In this document: piece after piece, positions 36,218 to 47,639 of the stretch
Position numbering within the stretch: the stretch's first letter is position 1
Layout: every line of letters starts with the position of its first letter
From: Elusimicrobiota bacterium
Lineage (GTDB): Bacteria > Elusimicrobiota > Elusimicrobia > UBA1565 > UBA9628
Direction: 5' to 3'
Assembly (NCBI GenBank): GCA_016218545.1
Contig: JACRDQ010000008.1
Location: 1 to 64,000 of the forward strand
Length of the DNA: 64,000 nucleotides
Notes under the pieces: generated by a model
Databases searched by the model: none
Told to the model about the DNA's origin: nothing
Seen by the model: only the letters and a program-made list of their open reading frames with translations
Position numbers and translations under genes: made by a program

Positions 36218-37600
36218 ATGCGCAGCGTCGTCATCCTCCGGGCGGTGAAGGGGCCGCGGAGCGGCCGCGTCTTCGAGTTCGACCGGCACGACATCTTCGT
36301 GTTCGGCCGCTCCGAGGAGTGCCAGTGCTCCATCCCCGACGACCCCTACATCTCCTCCAACCACTTCCTTCTCGAGGTCAACCCCCCGGATGTCGAGCTC
36401 CGGGACCTGGGCAGCAAGAACGGCACTCACGTCAACGGCGAAAAGGCCGGGAGCAGGGAGAAGGGAGAGACCCCGGGGGAGGGCGCCGCGAAGGCCAAGA
36501 CCGTGCCGCTCAAGCGCGGGGACGTGATCAAGGCGGGCAAGACCGAGTTCGAGGTGCAGGTGAAGGTCTTCGAGGAGTGCGTCCGGTGCGGCCGCGAGAC
36601 GCAGACCGACACTCCCCACGACGAGACCAAGGGACGCTTCCTCTGCCCCGCGTGCTCGGCAGTGAAGCCCGAGAGCCCCTCGCCCGCGCCAGCGGCCAAG
36701 GCCGAGGGTCATCTCAGCCGGTTCATGGCAGGAGCGCTCTCGCCGGAGCGGGCCGAGGCGGGACCGCGGTTCCCCGGCTACGAGGTGGAGCGGGAGCTGC
36801 GCTCGGGCGGCATGGGCAGGGTCTACCTGTGCCGTCGCGTCAGCGACGGCAGGCTTGTGGCGGTCAAGAGCATCAAGACGCGGGGATCCAGGGCCATGGT
36901 CAGGCAGATCGAGCTCTTCAAGAGGGAGATGGCGGTGGCGATGTCGCTCAGGCACCCCAACATCGTGGAGTTCCTCGACGGAGGGGACGCCGGGACGGCC
37001 GGGGTCTTCTTCGCCATGGAATACTGCGACGCAGGGAGCGTCACGGACCTCCTGGATAAGAAAGGCCCCTTGAAGCTCTCCGAGGCCGGCCCCATCATGC
37101 TTCAGGCCCTCCAGGGCCTGGCCTTCGCCCACTCCAAGGACTTCGTGCACCGGGACCTCAAGCCTCACAACATCCTGCTGCACGGCCTGGGCGAGGAGCG
37201 GACCGCCAAGGTGGCTGACTTCGGCCTGGCCAAGAACTTCACGCTCGCGGGCCTGAGCGGCATGACCGCCTCGGGTCAGGGCGGCGGGACCATGGTCTTC
37301 TCTCCCAAGGAGCAGCTCAGGGATTTTCGGAGCGTCAGGCCCGTTTCCGACGTCTTTTCCATGGGCGCCACCCTCTACCACATGCTGACCGGCAAGTTCG
37401 TCTACGATCTGTCCGTGGAAAGGGACCTCTGCGCCGCCATCCTCAAGGATAGGCTCATCCCCATCAGGAAGCGCAAGGATGACCTGCCCGAGGAAGTCGC
37501 GGATGCGGTGGACAAGGCGACTGCCCCGGATCTGCGGCAGCGCTTCCAGACAGCCGGGGAGTTCCGCGACGCTCTGGCTGAGGCTCTAAAGAAAGCCTGA
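36218..37600 (+). CDS. FHA - zinc-ribbon - Ser/Thr kinase protein
   Basis: FHA FGRSEECQCSIPDDPYISSNHFLL...DLGSKNGTHVNG; CVRCGRETQTDTPHDETKGRFLCPAC; kinase VAVKSIK, VHRDLKPHNILL, VADFGLAKNF. Confidence 0.93.
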   Translation: MRSVVILRAVKGPRSGRVFEFDRHDIFVFGRSEECQCSIPDDPYISSNHFLLEVNPPDVELRDLGSKNGTHVNGEKAGSREKGETPGEGAAKAKTVPLKRGDVIKAGKTEFEVQVKVFEECVRCGRETQTDTPHDETKGRFLCPACSAVKPESPSPAPAAKAEGHLSRFMAGALSPERAEAGPRFPGYEVERELRSGGMGRVYLCRRVSDGRLVAVKSIKTRGSRAMVRQIELFKREMAVAMSLRHPNIVEFLDGGDAGTAGVFFAMEYCDAGSVTDLLDKKGPLKLSEAGPIMLQALQGLAFAHSKDFVHRDLKPHNILLHGLGEERTAKVADFGLAKNFTLAGLSGMTASGQGGGTMVFSPKEQLRDFRSVRPVSDVFSMGATLYHMLTGKFVYDLSVERDLCAAILKDRLIPIRKRKDDLPEEVADAVDKATAPDLRQRFQTAGEFRDALAEALKKA

Positions 37601-37628
37601 TTTTGTCTGCTTTTTCCCTATAAATCGC

Positions 37629-37674
37629 GAGGCGCTGAGCCAAGCGTCGTTCCAGTCGACTGGCTCAGCGCCTC
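37629..37674. terminator. Long perfect-stem hairpin (14 bp), candidate terminator
   Basis: GAGGCGCTGAGCCA (37629-37642) / TGGCTCAGCGCCTC (37661-37674), with an additional inner GTCG/CGAC stem. Confidence 0.6.
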
Positions 37675-37680
37675 AAACTA

Positions 37681-37919
37681 TGCCGGGTAATCCGCCCCCA
37701 ACTCGGCCATGCGGTACTGCCTTCAGCGGCTACCCACGACACCTTCTCGTACTACCTCGGCGTTGCGTCCGTGCTGCGGTCCGGCTGCGTCTGTTGCGGC
37801 CACGTCCTTGCGTCTGCTGCCCCTGCTGCGGCCCTGCGTCTCACCGGCGGGCCGCGTCCGACTTTGGCGTCCGGCTGCGGCACCGAGCGCCGAGTTCGGG
37901 GCGGGGCACCTACCCGGCA
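37681..37919 (-). ncRNA. Candidate structured small RNA (about 239 nt), unassigned family
   Basis: Minus-strand promoter TTGACA-N16-TATACT places the start at about 37918; closing helix TGCCGGGTA (37681-37689)/TACCCGGCA (37911-37919), nested 13/14-bp helix 37694-37707/37889-37902, 46-nt hairpin beyond the 3' end; no convincing ORF. Confidence 0.6.
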
Positions 37920-37924
37920 CTTTC

Positions 37925-37952
37925 AGTATAGCACGATGCCGACGCTTGTCAA
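37925..37952 (-). promoter_or_regulatory. Near-consensus sigma70 promoter for the candidate ncRNA
   Basis: Minus strand TTGACA (37952-37947), 16-nt spacer, TATACT (37930-37925). Confidence 0.7.
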
Positions 37953-37987
37953 GGCCCAAAAACGGCCCATGTCTCCGTCGAGAAACG

Positions 37988-39043
37988 TTACTGGAAGAAC
38001 TCGAGCGGAGGCTCGACGCCCTGGTGCCGGAGGAGGTCGTAGAAGCGCGGCATCGTGCCCGTGGGCTTGAGGGAGATGACGGTCCCCTGCTCGTCGCGCT
38101 GGGAGGCGAGCTTGAAGAGGTCCGAGAGGGTGACGACGTCCTGGTCCATGCCCGTTACCTCGGTGACCTGCGCGATGGTGCGCACGCCGTTGGGCAGGCG
38201 CGTCATGAACACGACGAGGTCGAGGGCCTGCACGATGTTCTGGCGCAGGGCCTTGAGGGGGAAGTCCACGCCGGACATGAGGCAGAGGGTCTCGAGCCTC
38301 GCCAGGGCCTCGCGGGCTGAGTTGGAGTGGATGGTCGCCATGACCCCGTCGTGGCCCACGTTCATGGCGGAGAGCATGTCGAAGGCCTCGGCCCCGCGGC
38401 ACTCGCCGACCACGATCCGGTCGGGCCGCATGCGCAGGGAGTTGATGAGGAGGTCGCGCAGGGTGACGTCCGGTTGTCCCCGCGCGTCGCGGATCCGGGT
38501 CTTGAGGTAGATGACGTGCTTCTGCGGGAGCACGAGCTCCGGGGTGTCCTCGAGCACGAGGATGCGGTCCTTCTCCGGAGAGAGCGCGGCCAGGGCGTTG
38601 AGGAGCGTGGTCTTGCCCGAGGAGGTGCCGCCCACGATGAGGAGGTTCTGCTTGTTGGCCGAGGCGAACTTGAGGAACTCTGCGCAATTGGCCGGGATGG
38701 AGCCGTTGTCGATGATCTCCTGCAGGGAGGGCCGCGAGATCGGTCGCTTGCGGATGGTCAGGACCGGGCCTCCGCGGGTGAGCGGCGAGACGATGAGGTG
38801 CACGCGCGCTCCGTCCTTGGCCGAGAGGTCGGCGTAGGGCCTCTCCGGGCCGAAGCGCTCGTTGGGGCCCACGAGGAACTGCACGAACTCGCCCAGGGAG
38901 GCCAGGGGGACCTTGAAGGGGAGCTCCGCGAGCTCGGGCGCGGAGGCTTTCTCGACGTAGGCGGAGCCGTCCTCGATGATCATGAGCTCGATGGTGTCGG
39001 GCTCCTCGTAGGCCTTGATGATCTTCTCGGTCTCTGGGGTCAT
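37988..39043 (-). CDS. CpaF/VirB11-family secretion ATPase (orphan)
   Basis: NLLIVGGTSSGKTTLLNALAALSPEKDRILVLEDTPEL, MRPDRIVVGECRGAEAFDMLSAMNVGHDGVMATIHSNSAREAL. Confidence 0.93.
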   Translation of the reverse strand: MTPETEKIIKAYEEPDTIELMIIEDGSAYVEKASAPELAELPFKVPLASLGEFVQFLVGPNERFGPERPYADLSAKDGARVHLIVSPLTRGGPVLTIRKRPISRPSLQEIIDNGSIPANCAEFLKFASANKQNLLIVGGTSSGKTTLLNALAALSPEKDRILVLEDTPELVLPQKHVIYLKTRIRDARGQPDVTLRDLLINSLRMRPDRIVVGECRGAEAFDMLSAMNVGHDGVMATIHSNSAREALARLETLCLMSGVDFPLKALRQNIVQALDLVVFMTRLPNGVRTIAQVTEVTGMDQDVVTLSDLFKLASQRDEQGTVISLKPTGTMPRFYDLLRHQGVEPPLEFFQ

Positions 39044-39076
39044 TCGGGTCTCCGGGCTGGTTGGGGTCGTCGGCCT

Positions 39077-40825
39077 CTAGGGCGCTCCCGAGCGGTCGAA
39101 GCGGCGGGCGAGCTCGTCAGGGGAGAGGGCCAGCATCGTGGGCCGGCCGTGGGGGCACGAGGTGCCGTCCTTGCACTCCTTGAGGTCCTCGAGGAGCCGC
39201 ACGGCCTCGCCTTCGTTGAGCGGGTCGTGGGCCTTGACCGCGCGCTTGCAGGCCACGGTCGCGGCCGCTCCCCGGCCCACGTCCGCGGCGGCGTGCGCGG
39301 GGTCTTCGAGGTAGTCGAGGAGCCGCAGGACCACGTCCTTGAGTTCCGAGGCCTTCTTGAACACCGCCGGGGCCCCGGTGACGTGCACGCTGGTCTTGCC
39401 GAAAGGCTCGATCGTGAAGCCCAGCTTGGCCAGGCGTCCCTTCAAGGCGAGGACCTCGGCCCTGCGGGATGCGCCCAGGTCCACGGTGACAGGGAGCATG
39501 AGGGGTTGAGCCGCTCCTCCGGTCTTGGTCAGGTCCTTCATGTAGCGCTCGAAGAATATCCTCTCCTGGGCCGCGTGCTGGTCGAGCACGAGCAGGCCCC
39601 CTGAGGCCTCGAAGACCAGGAAGCTCGCCTCCAGCTGGCCCAGGTACCGGTAGGGCGGCCGCCACCAGGCCGGCGAGCCCGGGGAGGCGGCGAAGGACTC
39701 CGCGGGGGACGACCCCAGATCGAGGAACCCTTCCTGGAGCCGGCCGGAAGAGGGACCGCCGTCGTAGCGGCCGGCGGACGGGGAGAAGACCACGCTGCTG
39801 CCGGCCGCCATGGGGGCCCGGGTCTGGGCGATGGAGCGGGACAGGAGGTCCGCCACCAGCTCGTGGACCGCTCCCTCCTTCTTGAACCGGATCTCGCGCT
39901 TGCCCGGGTGGACGTTGACGTCCAGCTGGTCGCCGGGAAGCTCGATGTGCGCGACGCAGACCGGGTGGCGGTCCTTGGCCCGGACGTCGCGGAAGGCGCG
40001 GTAGAGCGCGGTCTGGAGAGCCCTGGACTGGACCGGCCTCTTGTTGACCAGCCAGTGCTGGAGGCTGCGGGTGGCGCTCAGGCGCTCGGCCGGGGAGAAG
40101 AAGATCCAGGCCTTGAGTTCGGGCCGGTCGCAGACCGCGGGCACGAGGCCCTCGGCGGTCTCGCGGCCCAGGACCGCGGCCACGCGGGCCCGGTAGGCCT
40201 CCAGACGGTCCTTCGCCTTGACCGGCGGGAAGGAGAGGGACTTGCGGCCGTCGGTCTTGAGGCTGAACGCGACCTCTGGGTTGGCCAGGGCGGCTTCCTC
40301 CACGGTCTCGATGAGCCGGGCCGATTCGAAGGAGTCCGAGCGGAGGAACTTGAACCGGGCCGGGGTGTTGAAGAAGAGGTCTACGATCTCCACGACGGTC
40401 CCGCCGGCCGCCGGAGCGGGGCCGGACTTGAGGACCTTGCCCGCCGAAGCGGAGACGCGCCAGCCGGACTTGGCTCCGCGCAGGGAAGTGGTGAGCGTGA
40501 GCTTGGAGACCGCGGCGATGGCGAAGAGCGCCTCGCCTCTGAACCCGAAGGTCGACAGGGCGTCGAGGTCCGAGAGGTCTTCGATCTTGCTCGTGGCGTG
40601 GCGCTCAAGGCAGAGCTCGGCGTCGGCGCGGTCCATGCCCTTGCCGTCGTCCGAGACCCGGATGAGCTTCTTGCCGGCCCCGGCGAGCTCGACGCTGACG
40701 CGGGTCGAGCCCGCGTCCAGGGCGTTCTCGAGGAGCTCCTTCAAGGCGGAAGCCGGCCGCTCGATGACCTCGCCCGCCGCGATGAGGCTGGAGACCGTGG
40801 CGTCGAGCCGTCGGATCGTCGCCAT
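39077..40825 (-). CDS. mutL: DNA mismatch repair protein MutL
   Basis: IRRLDATVSSLIAAGEVIERPASALKELLENALDAGSTRV, STFGFRGEALFAIAAVS, MutL C-terminal ACKRAVKAHDPLNEGEAVRLLEDL..CPHGRPTM. Confidence 0.97.
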   Translation of the reverse strand: MATIRRLDATVSSLIAAGEVIERPASALKELLENALDAGSTRVSVELAGAGKKLIRVSDDGKGMDRADAELCLERHATSKIEDLSDLDALSTFGFRGEALFAIAAVSKLTLTTSLRGAKSGWRVSASAGKVLKSGPAPAAGGTVVEIVDLFFNTPARFKFLRSDSFESARLIETVEEAALANPEVAFSLKTDGRKSLSFPPVKAKDRLEAYRARVAAVLGRETAEGLVPAVCDRPELKAWIFFSPAERLSATRSLQHWLVNKRPVQSRALQTALYRAFRDVRAKDRHPVCVAHIELPGDQLDVNVHPGKREIRFKKEGAVHELVADLLSRSIAQTRAPMAAGSSVVFSPSAGRYDGGPSSGRLQEGFLDLGSSPAESFAASPGSPAWWRPPYRYLGQLEASFLVFEASGGLLVLDQHAAQERIFFERYMKDLTKTGGAAQPLMLPVTVDLGASRRAEVLALKGRLAKLGFTIEPFGKTSVHVTGAPAVFKKASELKDVVLRLLDYLEDPAHAAADVGRGAAATVACKRAVKAHDPLNEGEAVRLLEDLKECKDGTSCPHGRPTMLALSPDELARRFDRSGAP

Positions 40826-40826
40826 C

Positions 40827-43544
<2,718 letters not shown>

Positions 43545-43592
43545 GTTTTGGATATTAGCAATTTCAGGCGGCCCGGTCGACGAGGAAAGGGG

Positions 43593-44321
43593 CTACTTGG
43601 AGAAGCCCCAGAAGGCCTGGGGAAGCAGGCGCGTCAGGAGGACCGTCTTGTTCATGAAGATGAGGATCCCGACCGCGATGAGGAGGAGTCCGGCCGCGGT
43701 CTCGCCCCACCGGATGAAGGGCCGGTACTTGGAGAGCCAGCGCATGAAGGAGTCGGCCGCCAAGCCGGCCGCGATGAAGGGCACGCCCAGGCCCAGGGAG
43801 TAGACCGCGAGCAATGCCACGCCCCTCGAGACCGTCTCGGCCGTGGCCGCCACGGCCAGGATGGAGCCGAGGATGGGCCCGATGCAGGGGCTCCAGCCGA
43901 AGGCGAAGGCCATGCCCATCAGGAAGGCTCCGGCAGGGCCGGATTTCAGCTTCATGATGGAGAAGCGCGTGTCCCTGTAGAGGATCGGGATGGTGAACAC
44001 CCCCAGGAGGTGCAGGCCGAACACGATGATGACCGCGCCCGCCACCTTGGTGAGGATCGCCAGGTGCGCGACCAGGGCGGTGCCCAGCGCCGTGGCCGCG
44101 GCTCCCATGGCCGTGAAGACCGCGGAGAACCCCAGCACGAAGAAGAAGGAGGCCAGGCCCGCCTTCCTTGCCGCCGCGCCGTGCTGCGCTCCTCCCTGGA
44201 GCTCCGAGAGGGACATGCCCGAGACCATGGAGAGGTAGCCGGGCACCAGGGGGAGCACGCAGGGCGACAGGAAGGAGGCAAGCCCCGCCAGGAACGCCGC
44301 GCCGAAGCCTACTTCAGCCAT
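43593..44321 (-). CDS. CcdA/DsbD-family thiol-disulfide membrane protein
   Basis: FGAAFLAGLASFLSPCVLPLVPGYLSMVSG; GMAFAFGWSPCIGPILGSIL; multiple TM segments. Confidence 0.94.
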   Translation of the reverse strand: MAEVGFGAAFLAGLASFLSPCVLPLVPGYLSMVSGMSLSELQGGAQHGAAARKAGLASFFFVLGFSAVFTAMGAAATALGTALVAHLAILTKVAGAVIIVFGLHLLGVFTIPILYRDTRFSIMKLKSGPAGAFLMGMAFAFGWSPCIGPILGSILAVAATAETVSRGVALLAVYSLGLGVPFIAAGLAADSFMRWLSKYRPFIRWGETAAGLLLIAVGILIFMNKTVLLTRLLPQAFWGFSK

Positions 44322-44467
44322 GTCAGCGAGGACCGACGCTCATCCGCACCATTCACGCGGTCCTAAGTATAGCCTATGTCCCCGGCCTTGTCGATGCGGC
44401 GCCTGCCGGCGCTCAGGTGCCGGGGAGGGCCAAGCCCTCTGAAGGCCCAGCGCTGCAAGTCCTGGAG

Positions 44468-44902
44468 TCAACCCCGCTGGTCCGGGGCGTCGAGGCCAGG
44501 GCCGGAGGCGGACGGCAGGGGGGCCAGCAGGCCCCTGACCAGGCTCAGCAGCTTGGGGAGCTCGAAGGGCTTCTTGATATAGGAATTCCCCTCGGACTTG
44601 AGGATGCTGAAGAAGACCTCGTTGTCGTGGCACACGGTCATGAACAGGATGGGCGTATGCTGTTGCCGCGCCTGCTGCCGGACTCCGGAGCAAAGGGCGT
44701 AGCTGTCGGTGCCGGGCACGTTGATGTCCAGGATGACGAGGTCGGGCTTGTGGTGAGCGACCAGGCCGGGCACCTCGCGGCCGTTGGGCATGCACAGGAC
44801 GTCAAAGTGCCTCTGGAGCGCGGTGTGGAGCAGGGCGCGGATGATGCTGTCGTCGTCGACGATCAACACGCTCTGGCGCGGTTCCTTGCCTTCGGGTGTC
44901 AT
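44468..44902 (-). CDS. Response regulator receiver protein
   Basis: SVLIVDDDSIIRALLHTAL, LVILDINVPGTDSY, YIKKPFELPKLL. ATGA overlap with upstream kinase. Confidence 0.92.
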   Translation of the reverse strand: MTPEGKEPRQSVLIVDDDSIIRALLHTALQRHFDVLCMPNGREVPGLVAHHKPDLVILDINVPGTDSYALCSGVRQQARQQHTPILFMTVCHDNEVFFSILKSEGNSYIKKPFELPKLLSLVRGLLAPLPSASGPGLDAPDQRG

Positions 44903-45936
44903 TGGGGGTGCTCCCTCTTGAGGGCTCTGGGGATGTTGAAGTCGATCCTGGTGCCTTTGTCGGCTTCGCTGGTGACGCGGATGGTCCCGCCGTGCGCCTC
45001 GACGGCGAGCCTGCAGAAATAGAGGCCGAGGCCGCTTCCGCGGCGCGTGGTCTGGTCGCCTCCCTCCACGCGGTAGTACTTGCCGAAAAGCTTCCCCAGG
45101 TGCTTGCCCGCGATCCCGATCCCGGTGTCCGAGATCGCGAACCGGAAGCTCTTGTCGTCGAAGCTGATGTCCAGGGACACGCTTCCGTCTCGAGGGGTGT
45201 ATTTGAGGGCGTTGTGGATGAGATTGGCCAGGACCCGGCGGAGGAGCTCCGAATCGGCGTACAGGTCCGCGGGAGCGTCCTTGGCGATGCTCTCGTTGAG
45301 GGTGATGTCGAGATAGGACGCCGCGCCCCTGGCGTCGTCGAGGATGTCCTCGAGGAGCTGTCTGACGTCGATGGGCGCCTTCTGCGCCACCAGCTCGCCT
45401 TGTTCCATGCGGCTGGTGTCTACGAGGGTCTCCAGCAGGGCCATCTGCGACTTGCAGCTGTGCTGGGCCAGCCGCAGCAGCTTGCGCTGGTGCTCGGCGT
45501 CAGGGGGATCGTGGATGAGGCAGGACAGGCAGCCCATGATGGAAGTCATCGGGTTCTTGAGGTCGTGGATGATGGCTTCGTTCATGGTCTTGCGCAGGTT
45601 GTCGATGAGGAGCTCCCGCCTCCGTGCCCGGCGCAGGAGGAAGAGGATGACGCCTATCGTGCCGGCCAGGGCCGCGTTGACCACCAGGGGGACGGCTCCC
45701 GTCCACCACCTGTCCGTCTTGATGAAATCGGTGACGAACGGCAGCACGGTCAACAGGTAGATCAGGCGTCCCATGGAGGATTCAGCCCAGCTTATCCGGT
45801 CATACGGGGCATCCTCGGCCAGGGATGTCTGGTCCCCGGTCGTTCCTTCCATGATGCCGTCAGGCTGTGATGCGCTCAGAGGCGTCTTCCTCCGTCTTCC
45901 CGGCTCTGCGTCGCCTGGGCAGGCTAGGTTCCTCAT
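44899..45936 (-). CDS. Membrane-associated sensor histidine kinase
   Basis: EAIIHDLKNPMTSIMGCLSC; VLANLIHNALKYTPRDG; FAISDTGIGIAGKHLGKLFGKYYR; RRGSGLGLYFCRLAV. Confidence 0.93.
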   Translation of the reverse strand: MRNLACPGDAEPGRRRKTPLSASQPDGIMEGTTGDQTSLAEDAPYDRISWAESSMGRLIYLLTVLPFVTDFIKTDRWWTGAVPLVVNAALAGTIGVILFLLRRARRRELLIDNLRKTMNEAIIHDLKNPMTSIMGCLSCLIHDPPDAEHQRKLLRLAQHSCKSQMALLETLVDTSRMEQGELVAQKAPIDVRQLLEDILDDARGAASYLDITLNESIAKDAPADLYADSELLRRVLANLIHNALKYTPRDGSVSLDISFDDKSFRFAISDTGIGIAGKHLGKLFGKYYRVEGGDQTTRRGSGLGLYFCRLAVEAHGGTIRVTSEADKGTRIDFNIPRALKREHPQ

Positions 45937-45963
45937 TGTGGCATATTAAGGCAGCGGAGCTCC

Positions 45964-46698
45964 TCACTTCGGCAACTGCAGGGAGCGCACGATCGTCCAG
46001 TAGCCGCAGGCGAGCTCCTCGTGCCTGGCGGCGAGCTCTTCGTTATGGATGATCTCCCATTTCGGCCCGATCACGTAGGGGTTGAACATCGCCTGGCCGC
46101 CGACCTCATATGTCTTGTCGCCGTGGAGGATGAGGAGGTTCCAGGAGTCGTGCTCTCTGCCGTATATCCCGAGTCCGCGGGTCAGGTACAGTAGGCCGCG
46201 ATGGCCTGAGATCGTCAATCTTCGGATGGATTCGGGCACTGCCTCATCTCCCAGCATCTCGTATTTTATGGGGTCGAGCGATTCGCCTGGCTTGAGGCTC
46301 CACGCGTCCTCTATGACCTTTCGCCTCTCCCTGGACCTGAGTGCGGAGTATTCGCCGATGCTGACCGAGTCTACCATGGCGCGCATGTCCTCGGCGTCAG
46401 GGGGCTCTATCGAAACCATGCTCATTCCTGGGCCAGTTGATTCCCGGTCCAGTATGAGGGTCCTCCAATCAGCGGGCTTCAGCAGTCGCACTCCCCGCCA
46501 TGAATACGGTTTGGTCGGGATTTCAGGGCAGGGAGGAAAGGCTTTGGGCAGGGGCGGTCTGGGATAGGTGTAGAGGCCTTTTGGGAGATATAGCCAGCCC
46601 AAGAGCACCAGCAGGATGAGGAGGACCAGGCCGACGCCAGCCAGGATCGCGATGACGCGCCAGGATTTCTTCCACGGCTTCTTGCTGGGTTCGTTCAT
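45964..46698 (-). CDS. Hypothetical membrane-anchored protein
   Basis: N-terminal TM WRVIAILAGVGLVLLILLVLLGWLYLP followed by a soluble domain of unknown type. Confidence 0.6.
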   Translation of the reverse strand: MNEPSKKPWKKSWRVIAILAGVGLVLLILLVLLGWLYLPKGLYTYPRPPLPKAFPPCPEIPTKPYSWRGVRLLKPADWRTLILDRESTGPGMSMVSIEPPDAEDMRAMVDSVSIGEYSALRSRERRKVIEDAWSLKPGESLDPIKYEMLGDEAVPESIRRLTISGHRGLLYLTRGLGIYGREHDSWNLLILHGDKTYEVGGQAMFNPYVIGPKWEIIHNEELAARHEELACGYWTIVRSLQLPK

Positions 46699-46720
46699 TT
46701 CGCATGCCTCGTGTATGACA

Positions 46721-47544
46721 TCATGGGATGCGCACTCTGCGTGCCTTGTCGAGGGATCTTCTGGCAGGATCGAGGTCTACTCTTTCAGGAGTGGGGGCGC
46801 CATGGCCTTGCTCGTCGGTCCGGCTGGGTGAGGCTTCTGCTTGGGGCTGCTGAGCTGGTTGGGCTGGTACTTCCGCTAATGTGGGTCCGGACTGAGGAGG
46901 CTCGGCTGCAATGGGTCCTGTTTCTGGGATGGTTGCGAAAACAGGCAGATCGGGTGCTGGGGGTCGTGGTCCTGTGCTCGTGCGGTAGTTCCGGGAGCGT
47001 GCAAGTGATGGCCGCTGCGCCCAGAAGGCGCGGTCCGCTGACAGGGTTTCCTCGTCAAGCTGACGCGCCAAAGGTGTGAGGTGTCGCCTGTCAGCATCCC
47101 ATGGCCCTACACTGTAGCCCATCTGAGTCATCATATCGCCAAATCTCAGCAAGGCGGAAAGCCCTGGGTCTTCCTTTGCCGCAGCATTAGAACGTGATAC
47201 ACGTCGTTCATTGATGTTCCCATATTGGGCGGGCGGGATAGGCTTGCCGTGCCAGATGTTCACGAGCAGCCAAAGCGAGAATGCCAAATGGGATTCATCG
47301 CGGTTCAAGGAGCCTTTGAGGGGCGGCATCCCGGACTCCTGGAGCTCCATGACGACATGGGTCTGGGTGAGCCAGCCTCGTCTTTCCGAGGCAGCAGTGA
47401 TCTCCCGCAACTCCGTGGCCTGGCGGAAGTCACGCACGTGCGCAAGCTCATGGGCCAGCAGCGCGGCCAAGGCTCGGTGGTCAGCCTCGGCGATGCCGCG
47501 GCGAAGCACAGGGTCAGCAGGAGCTGAAGGGTGAACTTGGTCAC
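46721..47544 (-). pseudogene. Possible frameshifted exported HExxH protein
   Basis: Signal peptide MTKFTLQLLLTLCFAAA (GTG at 47544) is in one frame; HRALAALLAHELAHVRDFRQATELREIT... continues in another overlapping frame. Confidence 0.5.
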
Positions 47545-47639
47545 GTCGACCCAATCATACCAAACCCGCAGGTCGAGTCAAGCGAGGGGAATTGGTAGAA
47601 TAAATCCATGACTTTGTCGTCGCGGGGGGGGCCTGCCTG

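Noticed and set aside
31180-37600. Kinase/PP2C/FHA cluster as a known anti-phage or T6SS regulatory system
   Set aside because: No effector, nuclease, TssJ-M or toxin genes in the window; general signalling is the only supported reading.
37681-37919. Assignment of the candidate RNA as RNase P, tmRNA, SRP RNA or 6S RNA
   Set aside because: No GAGGAAAGUC, tRNA-like T-arm, or GGUCCGGAAGGAAGC motifs seen; 6S has no sequence signature I can verify by eye, so no family is claimed.
37680-38320. Plus-strand ORFs of 83 and 203 aa over the candidate ncRNA
   Set aside because: Cys/Arg/Pro-biased, no SD or domain; the longer one is antisense to the CpaF-like gene.
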